Assembly: GCA_946406115.1 (NCBI GenBank)
Contig: OX291553.1
Span: 1,307,001 to 1,371,000 of the forward strand
DNA from: Apoda limacodes
Taxonomy: Eukaryota > Arthropoda > Insecta > Lepidoptera > Limacodidae
Direction of reading: 5' to 3'
Length of the DNA: 64,000 nucleotides
The position numbers and the translations under genes are program-made. The notes under the pieces were generated by a model. It saw only the letters and a list, made by a program, of their open reading frames with translations. It searched no databases and was not told the origin of the DNA. Shown here one piece after another: positions 44,593 to 54,295 of this stretch; within the stretch, counting starts at the first letter, position 1; each line of letters begins with the position of its first letter.

Positions 44593-44835
44593 AATTAACT
44601 ATGAAATTTTGGTATCCGACTGGGTCTTCGTTATATTTTTGGTTAAGGCTAGGCCAGTCAATTAAATTAAGCTTGTGAAACAACTTAAGTTTTGTGTGTT
44701 AAACTTACAACCTGCATTTGTTTTTCGTGTTAGAAATGGTAAATTCAAAGTAAATTTTTGGCGTCATGATCAGATATGTTAGATTTCATTTTATTTATCC
44801 TATAATTGCAAAAGTCATTATTTGATTTAAAGTCA

Positions 44836-45317
44836 ATGGCATGTTAAGCATGAATCAGTGTTTTGTGTCGAAAAAGTAACTAGTAGAGTAAAATCAAAAG
44901 AACTTACTAAGTCGAATAAAGTTTATTTTTGTGATGAGTTTGCTAGTTTGCTAGGTAGTCAGTCAACATTGAAATCTCCATTATGGCAGCGATCTTATTT
45001 TCTTTCGTCAAAGAGTTCAAAATAGTTTAGGAATTCGTCTTAACTTGTTACGTTTGATCTGTAGATACAAACAATTATGGCATGTTAAGCATGAATCAGT
45101 GTTTTGTGTCGAAAAAGTAACTAGTAGAGTAAAATCAAAAGAACTTACTAAGTCGAATAAAGTTTATTTTTGTGATGAGTTTGCTAGTTTGCTAGGTAGT
45201 CAGTCAACATTGAAATCTCCATTATGGCAGCGATCTTATTTTCTTTCGTCAAAGAGTTCAAAATAGTTTAGGAATTCGTCTTAACTTGTTACGTTTGATC
45301 TGTAGATACAAACAATT
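44836..45317. repeat. 241-bp tandem duplication, copies essentially identical
   Basis: ATGGCATGTTAAGCATGAAT starts at 44836 and again at 45077. The copies appear identical across GTCGAAAAAGTAACTAGTAG, GGCAGCGATCTTATTTTC and TGTTACGTTTGATCTGTAG, ending ACAAACAATTAT. Lack of divergence implies a recent event or an assembly artefact. Confidence 0.95.
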
Positions 45318-45900
45318 ATCACTTTTAACTTTTATTTCAAACATGAAATTTCACATATGTGTTCCTTAGAGATTTTGTTTAGGTCTGGACGTTTTTTGTA
45401 CAGCAAGTTATTTTTATTGCCTCCGTGTTTTACTTGCGTTCTACAAAAACAAAAAGCTAGGTGAAATTATGATAAAGAAATATTTTGAATTTAATGATGT
45501 TTAAGCCAGTTTTCTGTGACGCATTGTACTTGACACTGTAATTCATCGTTCAGTAGAAGTTCAAGGTGTTGTATTTTGCGATTCAAACTTCTTACATTTT
45601 GATAGCAGACTGTTAAGTTATTGGTCTGTTCGGGTTCTTTATGTGAGTTGATTTTCTACAGCGGGTTCTCTTTTCTTTCGATATAATAGAAAGGGCTGCC
45701 ATTGGGTTATGTTTACATGTATAGGCCAAGCAGAGGGGCCCAAAATGTGTTCATAAACAGATTTAAAAGAAATGTAGTTACCATGTTTTGATAGGATTTT
45801 CTCCACTACGTAGTCAGCTTCTCGAATAGTTTTCATGTGTTGTACGATGGTTTTAGCAGTCGATTTTCGTTAAAATAGCGTAATGTACGTACTTTAATAA

Positions 45901-46080
45901 ATCTAATCCTTCTTAGTTCGTATTTGTTGCAGAATCTGTTATTATCACGCTTTTTGGCTTGTTTTTTCTCTTCTTTACAGTAGTCCAATCATTTTTAGAG
46001 TCTTTTGTTGATTGTTTTTGGAAAATTGGTGTTTGAATTGTAGAGTTTTGCTTGGATATACTTCCAAATTTTATGTTATT
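45901..46080 (-). pseudogene. LINE-D ORF1-like basic C-terminus
   Basis: A minus-strand open stretch with KQSTKDSKNDWTTVKKRKNK, then PKSVIITDSATNTN and a stop. A lysine-rich DWTTV-K-KR-K segment is usual for nucleic-acid-binding ORF1/Gag-like proteins of LINEs. It is cut at its upstream side by the Polinton end at 46081. Confidence 0.45.
46075..46080. other. Left target-site duplication of the Polinton
   Basis: GTTATT directly precedes the left terminus. GTTGTT directly follows the right terminus (62969-62974). Five of six bases agree. Polintons are known to duplicate 6 bp. Confidence 0.75.
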
Positions 46081-46245
46081 AGTAGGTGTTTATTGGGCAT
46101 TCTGGCTCACTTTCCGCAGCGAAGATGCTGGCGCACATTTTGGAATTGATTACGTGCATCTGCGCTGCGGAAAGTGAGCCAGAATGCCCAATAAACATTT
46201 TGGAATTGATTATTAAGTTTTCAATTTGGGTGATGTAAACGACAC
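46081..46245 (+). repeat. Left terminal inverted repeat with a foldback duplication
   Basis: The first 32 bp match the right end exactly. Arms 46088-46121 and 46163-46196 (34 nt each) are perfect inverted copies around a 41-nt loop. ACATTTTGGAATTGATTA occurs at both 46135 and 46195. Removing the extra block restores continuity with the right end (CATTTTGGAATCGATTA, then TTTTCAGTTTGGGTGA), so this end has gained about 60-80 bp. Confidence 0.92.
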
Positions 46246-46499
46246 GAAATAGTTTTTTAAATAACCACAGCGAATGATTAGTTTACTAAAAACTTACCAA
46301 TAAATATTTTTCATCACTTCCACTTGCACACTATTACACTAGATTTTGTTTAAATCCTTAACCCATATTTATGACATTTAGATAAACATTTTGTAATGAG
46401 TTTAATTCTTGAAAATATGATGTTTACTGCAATGACAAAGGAAAGCATGTGCTCCGAGCAGATCGGTCTCCTTTTTTACAGGAAAGAAAAAAGTTTTAA

Positions 46500-47075
46500 C
46501 ATAGATTAGATACAGACCAACCTTCTTCTAGCTCTATGCACAAGATTTTCACGTCATATTTTTCAAAACAAGGCATCAGGAAAGGATAACGTACTTGACT
46601 CCGCCAACCTACTAGCTCTATGCACAAGGCGTTTAGGCCGTATCGTTCCGTATTAGGATATAGGAGAGAAAATATGTTTTGACACAGATATAGACGAACC
46701 TTCTACTAGCTCTATGCACAAGGCATTTAGACCATATTTTTCAAAACAAGGCAACAGGAAAGGATAACGTACTTGACATGACCAACCTTCTTCTAGCTCT
46801 ATGCACAAGGTGTAAAGGCCGTATCGTTCTGTATTAGGATATAGGAGAGAAAATATGTTTTGACACAGATACAGACGAACCTTCTAATAGCTCTATGCAC
46901 AAGGCGTTTAGGCCATATTTTTAAAAACAAAGCAACAGGAAAGGATAACGTACTTGACATCGCCAACCTTCTTCTAGCTCTATGCACAAGATGTTTAGGC
47001 CGTATCGTTTCGTTTTAGGATACAGGGAGGGATAACTTAACACACTTATCTTATCTAACTCTAAGCACATGATTT
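46500..47075. repeat. Subterminal tandem array, ~181-bp units made of two half-units
   Basis: The core CTAGCTCTATGCACAAG (or one-base variants) starts at about 46528, 46612, 46706, 46793, 46887 and 46974, with a diverged copy near 47055. Alternate copies are exactly 181 bp apart (46612-46793-46974 and 46706-46887). Each core is preceded by a GACCAACCTTCTT-type segment and followed by GG(C/T)(A/G)TTTAGGCC(A/G)TAT. One inverted copy with the same context (TTGTGCATAGAGCTAG, then AAGGTTGGTC) lies at 62838-62864 near the right end. Confidence 0.9.
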
Positions 47076-48024
47076 CTAAAGTTAAAACTTTCGTTATTGC
47101 AGTAAACGATATGATCTATTGTTACACAGGCTTCTTCTAAACAAAATTAAACTCCATAACTCCATAACTCCATAATTTTATCTACATATCTTAAATCAGA
47201 TTCAAATGTTTTTTACTAAACATGTAATTTTACATATAATAAAATGACGTACGCACATATAAGAAAAAATGTTTGAAATGAAAACTGTTCTCATAAATCA
47301 GGCTTTTCACCATTAACACTGTAGATCAAACATCTTAGTCGGTCAGCGAAAACAAAAGATACTTTCGTTACACAGTGTTTTTAAAATCAAACTTACGTTT
47401 AGTTTTTTACAAAAGGGTTGGCAAATAGGACAAGTCTAAAAATATCTTAAACCATAATTATCTTCAATTGTAAAAATATAAATGAAGAACGCAGAAAGAT
47501 TTTTTTTAGAATGAAAGTTATGCTGTTATACATAATGATTGTTTAAGTTTTAATTTTTTTTAATCTAATGAAACCTTAAGCCTGAATGTATGTAAAATTT
47601 CACTAATAATTTTGATCAACACTCGATTTCATAAAAGTTTTCGTTGTAAGTCCCCAGTTTTATTGCATATCCAACAAAACGTCACTGCTGTGCAGCGTAA
47701 ACCAAGTAGCTGCCTATTCTACAAATCTTATGGAAAGAAACATTAATGCGGCTTTTCTTTGTGTTACGATATCTAAGCGGCATAATCTGCTCTGGGTTCC
47801 TTACGTACCTGTTTAATTATTTATGGTTTAGTTTAGTTATTTCTAGTGGGTACTATATAGAGCAAAATAATATGATTAAGAAAACAAACATAAACTTTTA
47901 AGCGAGCCTTTTGTGGTTTAAAAATTAAAAAACTATAAGTAATTTAGGTAATTAAAAATATATATTCGGGTAGGTAACTCGTTTTAACATTAAAGCACAA
48001 ATTTTTTATTTTACTAGTTTTACC
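47076..48024. other. Polinton left arm, no gene seen
   Basis: AT-rich and free of long frames. Confidence 0.45.
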
Positions 48025-48158
48025 TTTTTTTTTTTTTTTTTTTGATGGTAAGCGGTCACCGTAGCCTATGGACGCTTGCAACACCAGGGGTATCACTTGC
48101 GCGTTGCCGACCCTTCAGAAATCTAATAACTTCTTTCTTGAAGAACTCCATACTGTAG

Positions 48159-49575
48159 TCAGAATACCTTGGCAGGGAGCTCATTCCACAACTTAAGCGT
48201 TCGCGGGAGGAAGTTTCTCTGAAACCGCACTGTACGCGACCATTTAGGTTCTAAAGTGTGAGAATGGATTCCCTGCCGATGGCGAGCGGTGCGATGGTAG
48301 AAAGTAGCCGTGGGCATCATTTCGAACAATTCCTTAGAACACAACCCATTGTACAAGCGGTAGAACACACACAGTGAGGCAAAGTCTTTCTTCAGACTTA
48401 AGGGCTCGATACCGCAAGTGAGTTTGGAATCGTCGACAATTCTCACAGCCCGTCGTTGAACCGAGTCAAAAGGGCCAAGCTGGTATCCGGGTGCACCTGC
48501 CCAGAGATGACAGCAGTACTCCATATGGGGCCGAACTTGCGACTTGTAAAGTAACAACCTTTGCCCCGACGTGAAGCACTGCTTCGCTCTGTTGAGTACA
48601 CCAAGTTTTTTGGACGCCAGCTTCACCTTATCTCATAAATGATCTCGGAACTGAACATCGCTGGAGATGTCGACACCAAGGATCCCAATGCTCTTGGAGA
48701 TGGAGAGGGGAGTGTTCTGGAATTGTGGGACTACAGTGAATGGAGTTTTCTTAGCGGTGAACGCGCAAACTTGTGTCTTTGTAGGGTTGAATCGGACCAA
48801 GTTTACCCGTCCCCAGTCACAGACCTAGGACAGTGTGGTCTCGATTTGAGACACAAGTTCTCCGCGGTTTTCCTCCACAACGGAACGAGGGATGTTTGCA
48901 CGACCCGTGTAAAAAGCGTCTCCAGTACTGTCATCTGCATAGCAATGTATGTTGTTCATGTCCAACATGTCATTGATATGCAGTAGAAACAGCGTGGGAG
49001 ACAGCACAGAGCCTTGCGGGACACCAGCATTAATGTCCATGCTATCAGAGCAACTACCGTCAACTACGGCTCGTATGCGTCTGCCGGACAAAAAGCTAGC
49101 CACTCATTTGTACAAACCCTCGGGCACTCCGTAAGATGGCAACTTCGATAGAAGACCGCGGTGCCAGACCCGATCGAACGCCTTCGCTATGTCCAGGCTA
49201 CATGCCAATGCCTCCCCCTGACTCTCAATGGCTAGTGCCCATCGGTGTGTGAGATACACTAGAAGGTCACCAGTCGAGCGACCGTGGCGAAAGCCATATT
49301 GACGGTCACTGACCAGATCGTGTACTTCTAGGTATCTTAGAAGCTGTGTGTTGATCACACGCTCCATCACCTTAGAGAGGAGAGAGGTAATAGCGATAGG
49401 CCTGTAATTCGATCTGATCTATCGCCCTTTTTGGGCACCGGGTGCACATTCGCAGTCTTCCATGAAGACGGAAATTGCCTAGTGTGGTAGGAAAGCGCGA
49501 AGAAGCGCGTGAGTACAGGACATAACTCAGGAGCACACTGCTTAAGCACCACTGCTGGTATACCGTCTGGCCCAC
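48159..49575 (-). pseudogene. LINE-A reverse transcriptase and C-terminus, lightly damaged
   Basis: Frames 49552-49367 (APELCPVLTRFFALSYHTRQ, VHPVPKKGDRSD), 49370-49104 (YGFRHGRSTGDLLVYLTHRW, CSLDIAKAFDRVWHRG with the motif A aspartate intact), 49103-48825 (NAGVPQGSVLSPTLFLLHIN, HCYADDSTGD with both catalytic aspartates) and 48626-48159 (LLLYKSQVRPHMEYCCHLWA, LWNELPAKVF) are consecutive. A few small lesions separate them: a 4-bp loss at the SDPSNY site, a stop in place of a tryptophan codon near 49105, and a change near 48825-48640. Confidence 0.9.
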
Positions 49576-49615
49576 TCGACTTATGAACGTCTAGAGAAAG
49601 TAACGCCCTCCTGAC

Positions 49616-50989
49616 CTACCGCTGCGTTATGGAGATTACCGGCGTGGTCTTACCGCACCACGGTATAGTAGGTGGTACAGCGCCTTCATCGTTCATATTC
49701 GAGTTCGAGGCAAAGAGACTGCCCAGTAGATCGGCTTTATCTTTAGCACTATGGGCCAAGTCACCATCGGTCTTTCGCAGTATTGGTAACGACGACTGGC
49801 AGAAGTTCCCTTCGGCAGCTTTGGCAAGCGACCAGAAAGCACGACTCCCAGAAGGATAGCTCGCAAGTCGCCCACCTATTTTGCCGATGAATTGGAATTT
49901 TGCTCTGGCAGTTGCTTTCTTACTGAACCTCGAGGCAGCATTTAATTTGCGTTTTAACTCAGAAATATTCGGATCCTTATTAAAACGAGCCGTGGTCCAA
50001 GCCTCATATGCATTTTGCTTAAGAATTTTAGCTTTTCTGCAACACCTATTAAACCACGGTCGTTTTTTGACGCCGGCAGCTACTCGCGGGTTAGGAATAT
50101 AGCATTCCATACCAGCAAGGATTGTCTCAGTGACTGCGGCTGCGCAGACGTCAGGATCTTCTGAGTTAAAGCAGATCTGCCTCCACGGGTACGATGCGTA
50201 AAATTCTCGCAATCCATCCCAGTCTGCCGACTTATAGTGCCACACACGACGCCAATTAGTTGGCCCAGAAGGATCAGTTTGTGTGCATGACACTTGAGTC
50301 CGAACGAGACAGTGGTCCGAGGAGCCAAGAGGCGCATCCACTGAGACGGAGTATCCGTCCGGACGAGTAGTCAGCAGAAGGTCCAGTAAGGAGCTCGTAT
50401 GTTCCTCTATATCTGGTATTCTCGTTGGAGAAAGTACCAGCTGAGAGAATCCATAGGTCAGAGCAAATTCATGAGCAGATATCCCAGCATAGTTATTGGT
50501 TCGAGAACTGAGCAACTCGCGATGGTGGGCGTTAAAGTCTCCCAAAATAACTAGTTCTGCTGTGGGATATTGCTCTAGAACTTTGTCAGTCGTCAAACTC
50601 AGGTGCGTGAAGGGTCGAGTTACGTCCGTGTCACCGCTATGAGACCTGTATAGGCACGCATAGATACGAGTGTGGCCGCCGTAATCTACGCGCACCCACA
50701 ATATCGACAGGTCCCTGTCTCCAAGGCTATGAAGGCGGCGACAGCAGATATCCTCCCGGACGAACATACATACACCGGCACGACTCACGAAATTGTGCTC
50801 AAGTTTGTAACCGGGATAATGAAGGTATGATGTATCGGCCGGGCAGGATATCTGCGTCTCCGTTAGAAAAAGAATGGTCGGCTGCGCAGTCTCCAGATTT
50901 GCGTGAATACCCCTAATGTTGCAAAAGTCCACATTAAATGTGGATGGAGCGGCCGCTGAATAAACTCTTTTTCTTTTATTTCTTGCCAT
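49616..50989 (-). CDS. LINE-A endonuclease domain, longest open frame (457 aa)
   Basis: It starts MARNKRKRVYSAAAPSTFNV, then DFCNIRGIHANLETAQPTIL. The apurinic-type endonuclease (about residues 18-230) shows FLTETQISCPADTSYLHYPG, the E of FLTET, VILGDFNAHHRELL (G-D-F-N) and LGSSDHCLVRTQ (S-D-H), i.e. all the visible catalytic motifs for nicking the target. A linker follows (about 240-450) with KKRPWFNRCCRKAKILKQNA and YPSGSRAFWSLAKAAEGNF. The frame stops at ISITQR where RT should continue. The start ATG follows the 5' UTR directly. Known elements have one polyprotein; here it is cut. Confidence 0.9.
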   Translation of the reverse strand: MARNKRKRVYSAAAPSTFNVDFCNIRGIHANLETAQPTILFLTETQISCPADTSYLHYPGYKLEHNFVSRAGVCMFVREDICCRRLHSLGDRDLSILWVRVDYGGHTRIYACLYRSHSGDTDVTRPFTHLSLTTDKVLEQYPTAELVILGDFNAHHRELLSSRTNNYAGISAHEFALTYGFSQLVLSPTRIPDIEEHTSSLLDLLLTTRPDGYSVSVDAPLGSSDHCLVRTQVSCTQTDPSGPTNWRRVWHYKSADWDGLREFYASYPWRQICFNSEDPDVCAAAVTETILAGMECYIPNPRVAAGVKKRPWFNRCCRKAKILKQNAYEAWTTARFNKDPNISELKRKLNAASRFSKKATARAKFQFIGKIGGRLASYPSGSRAFWSLAKAAEGNFCQSSLPILRKTDGDLAHSAKDKADLLGSLFASNSNMNDEGAVPPTIPWCGKTTPVISITQR

Positions 50990-51603
50990 ATTTTTTTTTT
51001 TTTTTTTGAAAGGGTTATTTAGATTAAAGATGAGGATTCACTGCACTGACAGCTTAGAGGACAAAAGGTGCGGTACTAGAACTGCCCAAGCTCGCCACAG
51101 ATGATACGGTTGCTGGCACGGCGGGCGGAAGGGCCCCTGATCCCCCTCTGTTGTAGTAGCCGGGTCCACTCCGGTCTCCTTCTCCGGCACGAATACCACT
51201 TCAGATACTTTACACAGGCTGGCGAATCAGCCTCCCAGGGCGGAGATTAAGTGATCCCTGGGTTCGGGATCCCGTTCAACCTGCGGGCGGCCAGCGGTCA
51301 GCCGTTTCATCAGGTCTCCCTGACCGCCGAACCAGCTCGCCGCGTCTACGCCGAGCATGACAGCAACAAAAACCGCCGGTCCTCCGCTGTCCGCGCAGCG
51401 AATCCTCAAAGAGCTCTGGCAACCTTACTCACCGCCAGGAACACAACACTACTCAATGTTAGTGTTATTATGGCCGCGGTTTTCTGTAAGGTGGAGGTAC
51501 TTGCCCAGTTCAGGCTGCTCATTCGAGCAAGTACTCGCTATTCCCTGCTTTAGTTGTTCGGGTGGCTTATTCGAGCGAGTACTTGCAGTGCCCTACCTCT
51601 CTT

Positions 51604-52739
51604 CAGAACTTTTTTTATTTTTCCTTACAAACATAGATGAGGTATGCCAAAACAATTAATTATAACATATAAGTAATTCATATTCGCGGACACTGAGCAG
51701 AACCATTCTTATATTCAACATTGAACCCCAAACTAAATAGCGGCATATTCTTTGTACTTCATATTTCTGTTATTAATGTAAAATAAAATAGTAATTAAAT
51801 ATATTTATTCTTCAATCTTTTCTATGGGAATGCCGTTTTTGCTGACTTGAAACAATTTAAGGGGTAGAAAACCTAATTGGTATATTATAAATTTAGATGA
51901 CTTAACAATATATTTGTACTAAACATGTATAACAGTAAGCGTCTAAAACTTGAATAATCTTTATTTAGTATGAACGTAAATACCTGTTTATAATAATATT
52001 AGTTTGGTTAACCTACACTTCATAGTACTTTATTGTAGGTTAAACTATAATTTATGTTACTTGACTCTTGGTCTTTTCTTTTGGAGTCTAGTCTGCACTC
52101 ACTCGGTGTCAGCTGATTACGTAGGGTATATGTTTTTAATTTCTTCTGATTATAGTTAACTGTAAGAAAAGGTTGCAGATCTCTGACTTTTCCCTTTTTA
52201 GGCCTTATTTTCCGGTTAAAATATACACAATTTCCGACACTCTTGGGTGTGAATAAGTGCTGCTAAACTACCAAGCTGTGAAGCTGCTATTGGGGAACTT
52301 CTAATTTTCAAGCTGTGGATCAAAGCATCAAAAATCATGTTCGTAAGTTTTAACTTTGAAGTAATCTGTGTGTTTGTTTAATTATTTATATTAAATTAAA
52401 CATTTAAACTTAGTTCATAACAGTTAAATTTACCCTTATTTTAATCTGTAATGTTAATTTTATAACAGCCTTTTATTTAACTCTGTGAAATCCATCTTGT
52501 TTTGAGATGATTATGATCTACATTACTCTTTGGCTTAACGTTCTGAACCATGAAAGAAAAGACTAACGATGTAAAGCGGCAGCGTAGGTCAAAATCATCT
52601 CGAAATCATATGATTTGTTCGTATTTGAATAAAGGCCCTGTTCTTGTTACTTTTCTAAATAATGCGAATCAATTTTAGGTAAATACGCCTATAAATATAA
52701 TGAGAAGTCAAGATCTTTCTAACTACTATATTGGTACAG
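51604..52739. other. Polinton left arm, mostly non-coding
   Basis: Contains ATGTTC|GTAAGT at 52338-52349 (a start followed by a splice-donor-like site) and a 43-codon frame beginning MKEKTNDVKRQRRSKSSRN at 52552. Either could be an upstream exon of the 52740-53909 gene, but neither joins it in frame in a way I can defend. Confidence 0.4.
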
Positions 52740-53909
52740 GTCGGAGTTTAAATTCAAACAGAAGAGGAAGGTTGGAAAAGACGGAACCACTTGCTTTTCC
52801 TTTTCCGATTCAGACGACGGCGAGACTAGGTTAGTTTAATATGGAAAACTCAATTATTTTTGTTGAAAAATGTAATTTACATAAATCTTTTTATAACTCC
52901 AAAAGCTGACCTCAGAATTTCTAGTTTTGTCATATCTCTCATACAACACACCCTCCATAATCCGAATCTAGATACTTTAGGACACTTGATATAAACACTC
53001 CTACCAACTGTACCTACCTATTTAATCCGAACTTATCTTACTTGCCTTGTTGACTGCACACGTTTTTTTTTTTTGTATTATGTTCGGATTAAAGACGTAG
53101 TTAGTAAAAGTGTTTATATCAAGTGTCCAAAGTATCTAGATTCGGATTGTTGAAGGTGTGTTGTAAGAGATTGATTTTCTCTTACGCTTTTAATAGTTTC
53201 ATTATTTATTAAGTTTACTGTATTCAAATTAAAGACCAAACCATAATGATTTAAGAGGATAGTAAAGCCATTGTTTTTATAACATTAATATTTATTTTTA
53301 AACATAAATTAGTACTGTAAATAAGAATACTGAGGCCTATTTATTACTGGTAGTATTAAGAATACTGTGCGTGCAGTACATAATTTCTTTATGGAAATAA
53401 ATATTGACTTCTTATATTTTTGATGCACAGGATAGAAGCAAGTTCTGTTAAGGCAGAGCCAAAAGTAAAAAAACCGCGCAAGAAAGTGGAAGGGAAGGCG
53501 CGAGGAGCTGTGACTGCATCGCTGAGCGCTCATTGTCCGCAATCATCACGAAAACGGTCCTCGAGCTACAGACTCCTGTCTTCGGACAGTGAAGACGAAC
53601 TTGAAGCTTCTCGGTCTGCTCGTGCTGCCGTTTCAGCAGGGGCTTACGTCGTCTCTGACCCGGCGAGTGGCGGATGGTGTGCTGCGTCGGACCGCGGAAC
53701 TCGACGGCGATACTTTCATCGAGCTGAGAGTTTACAACACCAAAGACGTTATCGCTGCTACTGGGTGGAAAGAGCGTTTGGAGAAAGCCCAAGTTGCGTT
53801 ACGCTTTCAAGCGTCGTCATCCGATTTGGAGGAACTAAGAATTTTTCTCAGAAAAGCAAAGCTAAAGTTTGTCCAAGAAGGCAAGTTTTACTCTAATAAA
53901 AAAGAATGA
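52740..53909 (+). pseudogene. Two-exon gene of the Polinton: acidic/basic nuclear-type protein, frameshifted
   Basis: Exon A 52740-52829 follows an acceptor (TTGGTACAG|G) and ends at a donor (ACTAG|GTTAGT). It reads SEFKFKQKRKVGKDGTTC, then FSFSDSDDGET. Exon B starts at 53431 after TGATGCACAG and keeps the frame (IEASSVKAEPKVKKPRKKVE, then SSDSEDELEASRSARAAVSA). Near 53655-53680 a one-base shift is needed to continue with RVADGVLRRTAELDGDTFIE, LRVYNTKDVIAATGWKERLE and LEELRIFLRKAKLKF, stop at 53909. A serine/acid-rich basic N-terminus plus a compact C-terminal domain suggests a DNA-binding regulator. The FIELRVY...W-E-L segment loosely recalls PC4-type single-strand DNA-binding domains (weak). 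The intron holds a MITE. Exon B is much more GC-rich than its surroundings. The upstream start is not identified. Confidence 0.5.
52934..53172. mobile_element. Foldback MITE inside the presumed intron
   Basis: The left arm (ATACAACACACC, then AATCCGAATCTAGATACTTT and GACACTTGATATAAACACT) is inverted in the right arm (AGTGTTTATATCAAGTGTCC, AAGTATCTAGATTCGGATT, GGTGTGTTGTAA). Arms are about 65-70 bp, with a second internal pair TTAATCCGAAC/GTTCGGATTAA. About 239 bp and non-coding. Confidence 0.85.
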
Positions 53910-54295
53910 AACTTTCTGTGTATAATTTTTTTATTAGTAATAATAAAAATAAATAAATAGGTAGATACTGTACTTAGTTTTTTTATCATACAAATAATTT
54001 TAGTAACATATGAAGTATAATTTTAGTAACATATTAAGTATAATTTTAGTAACATATGAATATGAAATTATACATTTTGATTACATATAATACCAGATAA
54101 ATTATTAATTTTTTCCTGGGATAAAAAGTAGATAACCTAAATTAGTCATTTTATTAACAACTTTCTTAATGTGCTTAAAAGACGAATACTTTTTTAAATT
54201 TGGTTTTTTTTTGTTTATAGAAATTTAGATTTTCCGACAGTAAATATATGATCGCATTGACAGCTCCTAAGAGCCATACTACTGATCTATGTAAA
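53910..54295. other. Short AT-rich spacer with a small tandem repeat
   Basis: TAATTTTAGTAACATAT(G/T)AAG repeats three times at about 53995-54060. Confidence 0.6.

Larger units (their letters stand above)
44456..46074 (-). mobile_element. LINE-D: ORF1 end and endonuclease region, decayed
   Basis: On the minus strand from 46074: a basic frame KFGSISKQNSTIQTPIF, then DSKNDWTTVKKRKNKPKSV, ends at a stop near 45914 and looks like the end of a LINE ORF1. After unreadable sequence, NNLTVCYQNVRSLNRKIQ (about 45625) begins an endonuclease, continuing with VQCVTENWL and, at 45300-45190, HNGDFNVD-type sequence (the catalytic G-D-F-N). The 44456-44683 frame (NLIDWPSLNQKYNEDPVGYQ) follows in the expected EN-RT linker position. 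RT is absent. It carries a 241-bp tandem duplication and borders the Polinton insertion site. Confidence 0.65.
48025..51603 (-). mobile_element. LINE-A copy 7, full length (5' UTR to A tail), nested in the Polinton
   Basis: The poly-A tail is the T-run at 48025-48043. The last ~35 bp of the 3' UTR seen in other copies are missing. The coding part runs 50989 to 48159, the 5' UTR to 51603 with the terminus AAGAGAGGTAGGGCAC on the minus strand. At 3.58 kb it is the reference copy for this family here. It is most similar to copies 1 and 4 and well preserved, so it entered the Polinton relatively recently. It differs from an intact element by only a few lesions: a stop near 49615, a 4-bp loss near 49415 and a stop near 49105. 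Confidence 0.93.

Noticed and set aside
46081..46212. Foldback at the left end as an independent MITE
   Set aside because: Its outer arm is the Polinton terminus itself, so it is a rearranged terminal repeat, not a separate insertion.
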